A stretch of DNA of 64,000 nt from Rhodococcus qingshengii. GTDB taxonomy: Bacteria > Actinomycetota > Actinomycetes > Mycobacteriales > Mycobacteriaceae. The DNA lies in contig NZ_JAJNCL010000005.1 of assembly GCF_021025955.1 (NCBI RefSeq), positions 186,001 through 250,000 on the forward strand, read 5' to 3'. The position numbers were made by a program, and so were the translations under genes. The notes below the pieces were generated by a model. It searched no databases. It had not been told where the DNA came from and worked only from the letters and a program-made list of their open reading frames with translations. Every line of letters begins with the position of its first letter. The stretch's first letter is position 1. Of this stretch, positions 17,401 through 25,919 are shown piece by piece.

Positions 17401-18693
17401 ATGAGGGAAGTACCGGCTCTGACCATCGGCTCGATCGTCGACATGGCAGGTGTCGCGCGCGCGAAAGTGATGCCGGCTGGCCGAACCGGTGTCTTCGAGG
17501 AAGTCGGTGCGGGAGTCTCACCGAGCTGGAACGTCTTCTGTAGCGATGATCGGATTGCCTTCACCGATTCCTTCTCGGTCGTCGGTGATCTCCGATTGCG
17601 TATCGACCGATCCGACCTCCGCGATCTCGGCGGGGGTGTGTCGTGGGCGCCGGCCACGTTGCACGAGCAAGACGGTTCGACGGCTGCCGTGTGCACACGT
17701 TCCGCGCTTGCCGCGGTCGTGGCGCGGCTTGCTGCCGACGGACTGGAAGCTCGGGTGGGTCACGAGATCGAGTTCACTCTTTTCGGTGATGTGTGCGGCG
17801 GTGAGTGGTCGGCCTACGGTCTGGGCGCAGTCCTTGGTCGCGAAGACTTCCTCAAGGACCTCCTGCGCAATGCCGAACGCGCACAACTGCATATCGAGCA
17901 AGTCCATGCCGAGTACGGAGCAGATCAATTCGAGATGTCGATCGCTCCGAGTGCTCCTGTTCAAGCCGCTGATCTCGCGGTGTTGGCTCGGATCTTGATC
18001 AGCCGTACAGCCAGAGCGCACGGATTGGCGGCCTCGTTCTCGCCGTTTCCCACCCTGGGCGGCGCAGGAAACGGTGCACACCAGCACTTTTCGATGACCG
18101 CAGATGGTAGGCCAATCTTCTCCGGTGGCAATCGGGAGCACGGAATGACGGATGCGGGAGCTTTCGCCTTGGGTGGAGTCCTCGCTCATCTGACGGAATT
18201 CACGGCCGTCTTTGCGTCCTCACCGCTCTCCGGCCTCAGGCTGCGCCCGGACAGTTGGTCGGGGGCCTACGTCTGTTGGGGGCTCGAGAACCGCGAAGCG
18301 GCACTGAGGTTCTGCGCAGAGTCACCGTCGAATCCGCACGGCGCCAACGCCGAAGTGAAAATCGTCGATCCGTCGGCCAACCCATATCTGGCGACCGCTG
18401 CGATACTTGGCCTTTCGCATATCGGTATCGGCAATGCCGCGCCATTGCCTGCGGAAATTGTGGTGAACCCATCGACTCTCACGGATGCGGAACGCGATGA
18501 GCGCGGGGTGACCCGAGTCCCCACCGATCTCGGCGAGATAGTGCAGAAGTTCAACTGTTCCTCGGCGGCGAAGGAAATCTTCGGGGAGTCGATCATCGAA
18601 GCGATGGTGTCCGTGAAGGGAGCTGAGCGGGAGACGTTCTCCCAGATGGACGAGGCGACAACCGTCGAACGGCTTCGATACACCTGGAGTTGA
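17401..18693 (+). CDS. Glutamine synthetase-like protein (gamma-glutamyl amide ligase type)
   Basis: A 430-residue member of the glutamine synthetase family with both the N-terminal beta-grasp part and the catalytic domain. Active-site motifs are GHEIEFTLF (ExE metal site), YGADQFEMS, the HxH motif in GNGAHQHFSM, and the RLRPDSW...NREAALR substrate region. The insert NAEVKIVDPSANPYLATAAIL matches the C-terminal GS signature. Proteins of this length and type in actinobacteria (GlnA2-4, GlnT-like) mostly glutamylate polyamines or other amines rather than ammonium. The substrate here is unknown. It begins 38 bp after the HsaA-type gene on the same strand. Confidence 0.87.
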   Translation: MREVPALTIGSIVDMAGVARAKVMPAGRTGVFEEVGAGVSPSWNVFCSDDRIAFTDSFSVVGDLRLRIDRSDLRDLGGGVSWAPATLHEQDGSTAAVCTRSALAAVVARLAADGLEARVGHEIEFTLFGDVCGGEWSAYGLGAVLGREDFLKDLLRNAERAQLHIEQVHAEYGADQFEMSIAPSAPVQAADLAVLARILISRTARAHGLAASFSPFPTLGGAGNGAHQHFSMTADGRPIFSGGNREHGMTDAGAFALGGVLAHLTEFTAVFASSPLSGLRLRPDSWSGAYVCWGLENREAALRFCAESPSNPHGANAEVKIVDPSANPYLATAAILGLSHIGIGNAAPLPAEIVVNPSTLTDAERDERGVTRVPTDLGEIVQKFNCSSAAKEIFGESIIEAMVSVKGAERETFSQMDEATTVERLRYTWS

Positions 18694-18698
18694 AAGGG

Positions 18699-18727
18699 TT
18701 GACGCCCAAGTTCCTGAGTTCTATGTT
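18699..18727 (+). promoter_or_regulatory. Sigma-70-type promoter for the ArsR/SRPBCC pair
   Basis: TTGACG (18699-18704) and TATGTT (18722-18727) are separated by exactly 17 bp, a good housekeeping-type promoter. The start point would fall near 18734, so that the palindromic operator at 18736-18749 lies at the very beginning of the transcript. Confidence 0.6.
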
Positions 18728-18735
18728 TAAGTTAT

Positions 18736-18749
18736 TCCTTAATTAAGGA
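18736..18749. promoter_or_regulatory. 14-bp perfect palindrome overlapping the ribosome site, probable ArsR autoregulatory operator
   Basis: TCCTTAATTAAGGA is a perfect palindrome. Its right half also supplies the AAGGAG Shine-Dalgarno (18745-18750) 8 nt before the ArsR-type start at 18759. A repressor bound here would block initiation just downstream of the -10 element. Confidence 0.55.
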
Positions 18750-18758
18750 GTTGCTTAC

Positions 18759-19118
18759 ATGGACGAGCGAAGTGGCCGGCTCGATGCAGTGTTCAGCGCA
18801 CTGGCCGACCCGACGAGGCGTGAAATGCTCTCTCGCCTGACGGATGGTTCGATGACCGTCGGTGAGTTGGCTGAGCCGTTCGAGATGAGTCGACCCGCCA
18901 TCTCGCAGCATCTGAAGGTGTTGGAGAAGGCAGGTCTCATCGAACGGACCGCCACTGCGCAATGGCGCACCTGCACCCTTCGCGCAGAGGGACTCGACGA
19001 CGCCAGTGCCTGGGTCAACGAACATCGGCGGGATTGGAACGAACGCTTCGATCTCCTCGACGAGCGTCTACGTGAGCTGAAGCAACGTCGACCGAAGAAG
19101 GAGAAGGACAATGAGTGA
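18759..19118 (+). CDS. ArsR family winged-helix transcriptional regulator
   Basis: A 119-residue repressor-type regulator. The winged helix is clear: FSALADPTRREMLSRL, MTVGELAEPFEMSRPAISQHLKVLE split over residues 33-57, AGLIERT and RTCTLRAEGL. The metal-sensing ELCVC motif of arsenic sensors is absent, so it belongs to the group usually paired with SRPBCC proteins. It overlaps the following SRPBCC gene by 8 bp (stop 19116-19118, next start 19111). Autoregulation through the 18736-18749 palindrome is likely. Confidence 0.92.
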   Translation: MDERSGRLDAVFSALADPTRREMLSRLTDGSMTVGELAEPFEMSRPAISQHLKVLEKAGLIERTATAQWRTCTLRAEGLDDASAWVNEHRRDWNERFDLLDERLRELKQRRPKKEKDNE

Positions 19119-19572
19119 CCAGAATGCAGATACCACCGCAGAATTCACCATCACCCGAATCTTCGACGCACCACGTGAACTCGTGTGGCAAGCGTGGACC
19201 GATCCCGACGAGGCAGCACGCTGGTGGCATCCCGAGGGCGTCAGCAGCCCCCGGGAGCACGTCACGATCGATCCCAGAGTTGGCGGAACGTACCGCTACC
19301 TGATGATCAACGACGAGAATGGAGCCGAGTACCCCACCGGCGGAACCTATCTCGAGGTCGACGAACCGAAGAGGCTTGTCTTCACCTGGGGAAATCCGGG
19401 TGATCCGGTAGGCGCTGCGCCTCGAATAGCGGTCACGCTCGCAGAACGGGGTGACAAAACCGAAATGACATTCCACCTGGTAGGGATTCCGGGATTCAAG
19501 GGTGACGGGAATGTGTACGACGGATGGGAATCCGCGTTCGACGTGTTGGAAGAAGTTCGCGCCGGCGACTAG
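19111..19572 (+). CDS. SRPBCC (AHSA1-like) domain protein
   Basis: A 153-residue START/Bet v1-like protein with the activator of Hsp90 ATPase homology pattern: FTITRIFDAPRELVWQAWTDPD, ARWWHPEG, GGTYRYLM, LVFTWGNPG and the C-terminal GWESAFDVLEE. These proteins bind hydrophobic small ligands; their function in ArsR-SRPBCC pairs is generally unknown. It is translationally coupled to the ArsR gene, which implies that the regulator controls the ligand-binding protein. Confidence 0.88.
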   Translation: MSDQNADTTAEFTITRIFDAPRELVWQAWTDPDEAARWWHPEGVSSPREHVTIDPRVGGTYRYLMINDENGAEYPTGGTYLEVDEPKRLVFTWGNPGDPVGAAPRIAVTLAERGDKTEMTFHLVGIPGFKGDGNVYDGWESAFDVLEEVRAGD

Positions 19573-19653
19573 TCGGGAATTGCACACCGCGACCGGGGCG
19601 CCGGTGATTGAATGAGGCTGACACACCATTCTTCACCGACGCAGGAGAGCCTG

Positions 19654-20532
19654 ATGGCACCAGAAGTTGCGGTAGTTCTCGAGGGATACACCTACTTCGA
19701 ATGCCCGCGCTGGCACGAGAACCGGATCTGGGTGTCGGACTTCTACACCTACCAGGTGATTTCGGCCCGCGAGGACGGGACCGACATACGCGTCGAGGCG
19801 GAGGTTCCAGGGCAGCCGTCCGGGCTGGGGTGGCTTCCGGACGGCAGATTGCTGGTGGTCTCCATGCGGGACCAGAAGATTCTGCGGCGAGAATCCGACG
19901 GCGAGTTGGTGGTGCACGCAGACTTGTCCGAGTACGTCAGTGCCAACGTCAACGACATGCTGGTCGATGCGCAGGGACGAGCATACGTGGGCAACTTCGG
20001 GTTCGACCTGATGAACCTGGCTCCCGTCGAGACGGCAGATCTCCTCCGCGTCGACCCGGACGGATCGGTACACGTCGTGGCGCGAGATCTCCACTTCCCC
20101 AACGGTATGGCTCTGACGTCGACCGGAGATCTGCTCGTGGACGAAACGCTGGGAAATCGAATCAGTGCATTTGCGGTTCAGGCCGACGGCTCCCTGAGTG
20201 AACGCCGTGATTGGGCGTCGTTCGGGCCGGTACCTGGTGGCCCCGAGATGGAGACCACTCTCGCTCAGATCGTCGTTGCGCCCGACGGATGTTGCATCGA
20301 CGGAGACGATTCGATGTGGGTGGCCGATGCCCTTGGAAGTCGTGTTCTTCATGTGAGCGCCGGCAAGATAATCGATGAAATTGCCTTCGACAGCGGTGTC
20401 TTCGCGTGCGGGCTCGGCGGCTCCGACGGACGTACGCTGTTCGTCTGCGCCGCACCGGACTTCAACGAGCACGCTCGTAAGGTCGCCAACGAAGGAAAGC
20501 TGTTGTCGATTCGCCTGGAGCCGTTGGGCTGA
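19654..20532 (+). CDS. SMP-30/gluconolactonase/LRE family beta-propeller protein
   Basis: A 292-residue six-bladed propeller. Metal-site and fold motifs are FECPRWHENRIWVSDFY, GLGWLPDGRLLVV, NDMLVDAQGRAYVGNFGF and FPNGMALTSTGDLLV. Relatives are calcium-dependent lactonases or luciferin-regenerating enzymes, so hydrolysis of a lactone or ester is expected. ATG 19654 with CAGGAGAG upstream is preferred over the in-frame ATG at 19612. The LLM-family gene starts 1 bp after its stop, so the two are coupled. A lactone in steroid or terpenoid breakdown could be the substrate, which is speculation. Confidence 0.85.
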   Translation: MAPEVAVVLEGYTYFECPRWHENRIWVSDFYTYQVISAREDGTDIRVEAEVPGQPSGLGWLPDGRLLVVSMRDQKILRRESDGELVVHADLSEYVSANVNDMLVDAQGRAYVGNFGFDLMNLAPVETADLLRVDPDGSVHVVARDLHFPNGMALTSTGDLLVDETLGNRISAFAVQADGSLSERRDWASFGPVPGGPEMETTLAQIVVAPDGCCIDGDDSMWVADALGSRVLHVSAGKIIDEIAFDSGVFACGLGGSDGRTLFVCAAPDFNEHARKVANEGKLLSIRLEPLG

Positions 20533-20533
20533 C

Positions 20534-21550
20534 ATGGAATTGGTGACCTCGCTACCTGCCGACACTCCGCTACGGCAGGTAGCTCAGCACGTCGAACGCA
20601 TCGAGAAACTCGGTTTCGACACGGTACACATCTCCGAGACCGTCCGCGATCCTTTTGCGGTGGCAGCACTCGCCGTCGAACACAGCACCACCCTCGAAGT
20701 CCGGACGTCGATGGTTGTCGCATTTGCGCGCAGTCCCATGGTGACGGCTTTGGCTGCGTGGGATCTGGCGGACTTCTCCGGCGGACGATTCCAGCTGGGG
20801 CTCGCGACGCAGGTGCGAGGGAACATCGTCGGGCGGTACTCGATGCCGTGGACGGATCCTGTTGCGCAACTGCGTGATTACGTCAGTGCTGTACGTGAGA
20901 TCTTCCGAGTGTTCCAGGAGGGCGGTGAACTCGACTATGCCGGAACGCACTACACCTTCAACCGACTGCAGCCCTACTTCAATCCGGGGCCGCTCGATGT
21001 TCAGGCTCCGGAGATCTGGACCGGGGGAGTGAACTCCCGCATGTGCTCACTGGCAGGAGCCGTCGCCGACGGTTTTGTTGCTCACCCCACCAGCTCCCAT
21101 CCGAAGGTGCTCGCGGAGAGGATTATTCCATCATTGACGGCAGGCGGAAGGAAGCCGCGACTGATTGCCGTTCCGAAGACGATCACCGGCAAAGATCGTG
21201 CTGCGATACTTGCTCAACGAGAAGCGGTGCGCAGCGAACTTGCCTTTCTCTACTCCACACCGGCATATCGAATCGCGCTCGAGGTTCTCGGCTTGGCGGG
21301 GATCGGCGAGAAGTTGACCGCAATGGGGAGAGCTGGGGAGTGGGCTGATCTGGGCGCCGTCCTCACCGAGGATGTTCTCGACAGGCTGGTCACGCAATGC
21401 ACCTACGCCGAGCTCCCCGAGGTGCTGAGTTCGAAATACGCGAGTCTGTGCGACGGCATTGCACTGGCAGTGCCCGCGGATCCCGCCGACGACCGCGCCT
21501 TCGCAGCGATGTGCGAGGAGATTCGAGCCGCCGCAGCGTCTGCCCCGTGA
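20534..21550 (+). CDS. LLM-class F420-dependent (luciferase-like) oxidoreductase
   Basis: A 338-residue TIM-barrel oxidoreductase. The luciferase-like pattern is visible in FDTVHISETVRDPF, TSMVVAFARSPMVTALAAWDL split over residues 59-79, GGRFQLGLATQV and the C-terminal half with PEIWTGGVNSRM. It resembles the TIGR03617-type F420-dependent group common in actinobacteria. The expected role is hydride transfer from F420H2 or FMNH2 to a ketone, enone or imine. It starts 1 bp after the SMP-30 gene stop. An 11-bp perfect inverted repeat lies within its first 17 codons. Confidence 0.85.
   Translation: MELVTSLPADTPLRQVAQHVERIEKLGFDTVHISETVRDPFAVAALAVEHSTTLEVRTSMVVAFARSPMVTALAAWDLADFSGGRFQLGLATQVRGNIVGRYSMPWTDPVAQLRDYVSAVREIFRVFQEGGELDYAGTHYTFNRLQPYFNPGPLDVQAPEIWTGGVNSRMCSLAGAVADGFVAHPTSSHPKVLAERIIPSLTAGGRKPRLIAVPKTITGKDRAAILAQREAVRSELAFLYSTPAYRIALEVLGLAGIGEKLTAMGRAGEWADLGAVLTEDVLDRLVTQCTYAELPEVLSSKYASLCDGIALAVPADPADDRAFAAMCEEIRAAAASAP
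20551..20583 (+). repeat. 11-bp perfect inverted repeat inside the start of the LLM gene
   Basis: GCTACCTGCCG (20551-20561) and CGGCAGGTAGC (20573-20583) are exact reverse complements with an 11-nt loop. It sits 17 nt after the LLM start codon and 19 nt after the SMP-30 stop. It could lower expression of the second gene or bind a regulator. Confidence 0.6.
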
Positions 21551-21580
21551 CGTCCGGTCGGCGCGAACTACACTCTCGAC

Positions 21581-22132
21581 ATGGGGCGAGTCTACGAAGG
21601 CATCGATGAAAAGCTCACCACGTGGTTGCAGGCTCAACCGCTGTTCGTTGTTGCTACCGCGCCGTTGTCTCCTGACGGGTTGATCAATTGCTCACCCAAA
21701 GGGGGAGTCGGATCGTTTGTGGTGCTGACATCCACCCGGGTGGCGTACCTCGATCTCACTGGCAGCGGTGTGGAAACCATCGCGCACGTGCGCGAGAACT
21801 CCCGAATAACCCTGATGTTCATGGCATTTGACGGTCCGCCGAAGATCGTTCGACTGCACGGTCACGGACAAGTTCTGCTTGCAGGGTCGGAAGCGTTCAA
21901 CGCGATTGTCGGTAGGTTCCCGGAGCATCCGGGGCTGCGGTCGATCGTCGTGGTCGATCTGACGCGCATTTCGGATTCGTGCGGATACGCAGTACCGCTG
22001 ATGGACTACCAATCCGATCGTGACGTGCTCGACCGCGTAGCGGAGAAGCGGGGTCCGGAGCGGCTCATCGCCTATCGCGCCGAGAAGAACGCGAAGAGTG
22101 TGGACGGTTTGCCCGGTATCGATCCGGAGTGA
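21581..22132 (+). CDS. Pyridoxamine 5'-phosphate oxidase-like (split-barrel flavin/F420-binding) protein
   Basis: A 183-residue split-barrel protein. Typical segments are QPLFVVATAPLSPDGLINCSPKG split over residues 19-41, VAYLDLTGSG, ENSRITLMFMAF and KIVRLHGHGQV. The family binds FMN or F420 and includes oxidases and reductases of uncertain substrates. It converges on kstD1, with a bidirectional hairpin between the two. Function is not predictable beyond a redox role. Confidence 0.83.
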   Translation: MGRVYEGIDEKLTTWLQAQPLFVVATAPLSPDGLINCSPKGGVGSFVVLTSTRVAYLDLTGSGVETIAHVRENSRITLMFMAFDGPPKIVRLHGHGQVLLAGSEAFNAIVGRFPEHPGLRSIVVVDLTRISDSCGYAVPLMDYQSDRDVLDRVAEKRGPERLIAYRAEKNAKSVDGLPGIDPE

Positions 22133-22163
22133 TACAAAATCGCGTCGCCGTGCGAAAGAGGTC

Positions 22164-22199
22164 GTGGGGCAGGCGATTCTGACATTGCCCCTGCCCCAC
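22164..22199. terminator. Bidirectional hairpin between the PPOX-like gene and kstD1
   Basis: GTGGGGCAGG (22164-22173) pairs exactly with CCTGCCCCAC (22190-22199) around a 16-nt loop. It lies between two convergent stop codons, where a shared terminator is expected. Confidence 0.65.
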
Positions 22200-22215
22200 A
22201 GCCTCGTTGTGCTGG

Positions 22216-23748
22216 TTACTTCGCCATGTCCTGGGCTGCTCGGTACGAGAAGACCATTGCAGTCCCCAGCGGAACTCCGGGGCCGGGATAGAAGCGCCCG
22301 CTCAAGGAAGCGCTCGTGTTGCCGGCGGCGTACAGACCGTCGATGGCGCTGCCGTCGGCGCGAAGAACGCGACCGTCGACATCGGTGACCAAACCACCCT
22401 TGGTGCCGAGGTCACTGAGGACGATGCGAGCTGCGTAGAACGGGCCGTTCTCGATGGCCGTCAGCGCCGCATTCGCGCCGCCGTTGGGTGGGCAGAAGAA
22501 TGCGTCGTACGGGTCTTCGCCGCGATGGAACTCTTCGTCGACGCCCAGTTTTGCGGCGTCGTTGAACTTTTCGACAGTGCTGCGCAATGCGTCGGCCGGT
22601 AGTCCGGTCTTGGCGGCGAGTTCTTCGAGAGTGTCGGCGGCGACCCAGGTTCCGGCTTCGAGGTGTTTGGCGGGCGCCGTGTTCGGGATGCAGATGGCGG
22701 GCAGTCCGCCACCCTCGCGCGAGTCGAAGATCATGAACGACGGCACGGCAGAACCATTGTCGTCGTGAGCATCCATGGCCCGGCCGAACTGGTCGTACGG
22801 AAGAGACTCATTGAGGTAGCGCTCACCGGCGCTGTCGACGACGAGTCCGCCGCGAACGCCGACCATGAATGCGGCGCTGCCGTCGGGCTGCTCGACGCCG
22901 GGGCAGAACCACGCCTGATCGAGCAAAGCGGTTGCGCCACCGACAGCAATTCCTGCGGAGATCGCGTCACCGGTGTTGGCGCCGAAGGGGCCCATGCTCC
23001 AGATCGCCTTGCCGGGGGTGCCGGCCTGCTCACGCATCTCGGCGTTGCCTTCGATGCCGCCTGCTGCCATCAGGACACCGCGGTTCGCCTTGATTCGCCG
23101 GGTTTCGCCGCCGGATTCGACCTCGGCGCCGACAACACGGCCATCTTCCACGATCAGGGAGGTGAGGATGGATTCGGTGCGAAGTTCTGCCTTACCGGTG
23201 CTCTGAACTGCGGCCAGCAGACGGCCGATCAGTGCGCGCCCACCGATCATCGGGCCGGGAGCATGATCCTGACCGGTGCGGTCTTGGTCCAGTTCCGGAC
23301 GCACCTTGCCGGCGAGGTCACCGATGTCGGCGGGATCGAGATCGAGCGGGTTGATGGAGCGTCCCGTGTCCATCCGGCCTTCGGCTTTGTAGTAGTCGGG
23401 GAACGCACGGAACTCGAATTCGATGTTCGGGTTCTGCTCGAGTAGAGCGACGACAGCGGGAGCGGTCTCGACGTAGGCGTCCTGGCGCTCGGACTCGGAG
23501 TCACCGAGCAACGCGCGCAGATAGGTGCGGGCATTCTCGGTCGAGTCGGGAAGGCCGTCGCGTTCCTGTACCTGGGTACCTGGGAGCCAGATCGAGGCGC
23601 CCGAGTAGGCGGAGGTCCCGCCGAAACGATCGGTTTTCTCGAGGACGATCGTCGTCAATCCCTGAGCAGCGGCGGTATATGCGCCGGTCAGCGCTCCGCC
23701 GCCGGAGCCGACTACCAACACGTCGCACTCGCTGTTCCAGTCCTGCAT
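22216..23748 (-). CDS. kstD1: 3-ketosteroid delta1-dehydrogenase
   Basis: A 510-residue FAD enzyme that introduces the 1,2 double bond into the A ring of 3-ketosteroids; combined with 9alpha-hydroxylation this makes ring B break. The FAD motif VVGSGGGALTGAYTAA lies at residues 12-27. Catalytic Tyr119, Tyr318 and Tyr487 and the FYPGPG loop (Gly491) sit at the positions I recall for R. erythropolis SQ1 KstD1, and the length is the same. The frame is open 78 codons further upstream, but AAGGA lies 7 nt before ATG 23748 and the known protein begins MQDW there. It diverges from a TetR regulator. No KstR-type TnnAACnnGTTnnA site is visible in the gap. Confidence 0.97.
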   Translation of the reverse strand: MQDWNSECDVLVVGSGGGALTGAYTAAAQGLTTIVLEKTDRFGGTSAYSGASIWLPGTQVQERDGLPDSTENARTYLRALLGDSESERQDAYVETAPAVVALLEQNPNIEFEFRAFPDYYKAEGRMDTGRSINPLDLDPADIGDLAGKVRPELDQDRTGQDHAPGPMIGGRALIGRLLAAVQSTGKAELRTESILTSLIVEDGRVVGAEVESGGETRRIKANRGVLMAAGGIEGNAEMREQAGTPGKAIWSMGPFGANTGDAISAGIAVGGATALLDQAWFCPGVEQPDGSAAFMVGVRGGLVVDSAGERYLNESLPYDQFGRAMDAHDDNGSAVPSFMIFDSREGGGLPAICIPNTAPAKHLEAGTWVAADTLEELAAKTGLPADALRSTVEKFNDAAKLGVDEEFHRGEDPYDAFFCPPNGGANAALTAIENGPFYAARIVLSDLGTKGGLVTDVDGRVLRADGSAIDGLYAAGNTSASLSGRFYPGPGVPLGTAMVFSYRAAQDMAK

Positions 23749-23901
23749 CATTGCGTCCTTACTCCAAGAGGGTGGGGTGTCCACGGAATACCGCACGGCA
23801 CTGGAAGGCCATGCCAGGTCCCACTGAGCGGGCAATATGCCGAGATAGGTGGTCCAGGTGAGAGAATTAGCGCGGTCGTTCGCGGCCGGGACACATAATC
23901 G

Positions 23902-24528
23902 ATGATGGGGGCGACGTTGCCGAGAATTGCCGAGGTCAGGGACGCTGCTGAGCCCAGTTCGGACGAGCAGCGGGCGCGCCATGTGCGGATGCTGGAAGCG
24001 GCCGCCGAATTGGGGACCGAGAAAGAACTCTCACGGGTTCAGATGCACGAAGTTGCCAAGCGGGCAGGCGTGGCCATCGGCACTCTTTACCGCTATTTCC
24101 CTTCGAAGACGCACCTCTTCGTCGCTGTGATGGTCGAGCAGATCGATCAGATCGGCGACAGTTTTGCCAAGCATCAGGTGCAGTCGGCCAATCCGCAGGA
24201 CGCGGTGTACGAGGTCCTGGTGCGCGCGACTCGCGGGTTACTGCGTCGGCCGGCCCTTTCGACTGCGATGCTGCAGTCGTCCAGTACCGCCAACGTCGCG
24301 ACGGTGCCGGACGTGGGCAAGATCGATCGCGGCTTCCGACAGATCATCCTCGATGCGGCCGGGATCGAGAACCCCACCGAGGAAGACAACACCGGGTTGC
24401 GTCTGCTGATGCAGCTGTGGTTCGGGGTCATCCAATCGTGCCTCAACGGTCGAATTTCCATCCCGGATGCGGAGTACGACATCCGCAAGGGGTGCGACCT
24501 GCTTCTGGTGAATCTCTCACGACACTGA
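23902..24528 (+). CDS. TetR family regulator, KstR-like
   Basis: A 208-residue TetR protein. The helix-turn-helix is LSRVQMHEVAKRAGVAIGTLYRYFPSK, split here over residues 43-69; the VGTLYRYFPSK-type end is shared with KstR, the cholesterol repressor. The C-terminal ligand domain contains LLMQLWFGVIQSCLNGRIS, similar in layout to KstR. It diverges from kstD1 across 153 bp and so probably controls kstD1 and the operon downstream. It could be KstR itself or a paralogue dedicated to another steroid. The start has no clear ribosome site; ATG 23905 is equally possible. Confidence 0.85.
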   Translation: MMGATLPRIAEVRDAAEPSSDEQRARHVRMLEAAAELGTEKELSRVQMHEVAKRAGVAIGTLYRYFPSKTHLFVAVMVEQIDQIGDSFAKHQVQSANPQDAVYEVLVRATRGLLRRPALSTAMLQSSSTANVATVPDVGKIDRGFRQIILDAAGIENPTEEDNTGLRLLMQLWFGVIQSCLNGRISIPDAEYDIRKGCDLLLVNLSRH

Positions 24529-24534
24529 CGTGAC

Positions 24535-24555
24535 CTCGCCCCTCCTCGGGGCGGG
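24535..24555 (+). terminator. Short GC hairpin after the TetR gene
   Basis: CGCCCC (24537-24542) pairs with GGGGCG (24548-24553) over a 5-nt loop and can extend outward through a T-G pair and a C-G pair. GTTCCTCATGTCTTC follows. It is a weak intrinsic terminator lying 6 nt after the stop codon. Confidence 0.5.
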
Positions 24556-24583
24556 TTCCTCATGTCTTCACAATTGAAATCAA

Positions 24584-25885
<1,302 letters not shown>

Positions 25886-25919
25886 CCCGCACTCACACTG
25901 TCGAATTGACGAGGTAGAC

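Noticed and set aside
18705..18714. KstR2-like half match CAAGTTCCTG in the ArsR promoter
   Set aside because: One of the eight core bases differs and the flanks do not match; it lies in the promoter spacer by chance.
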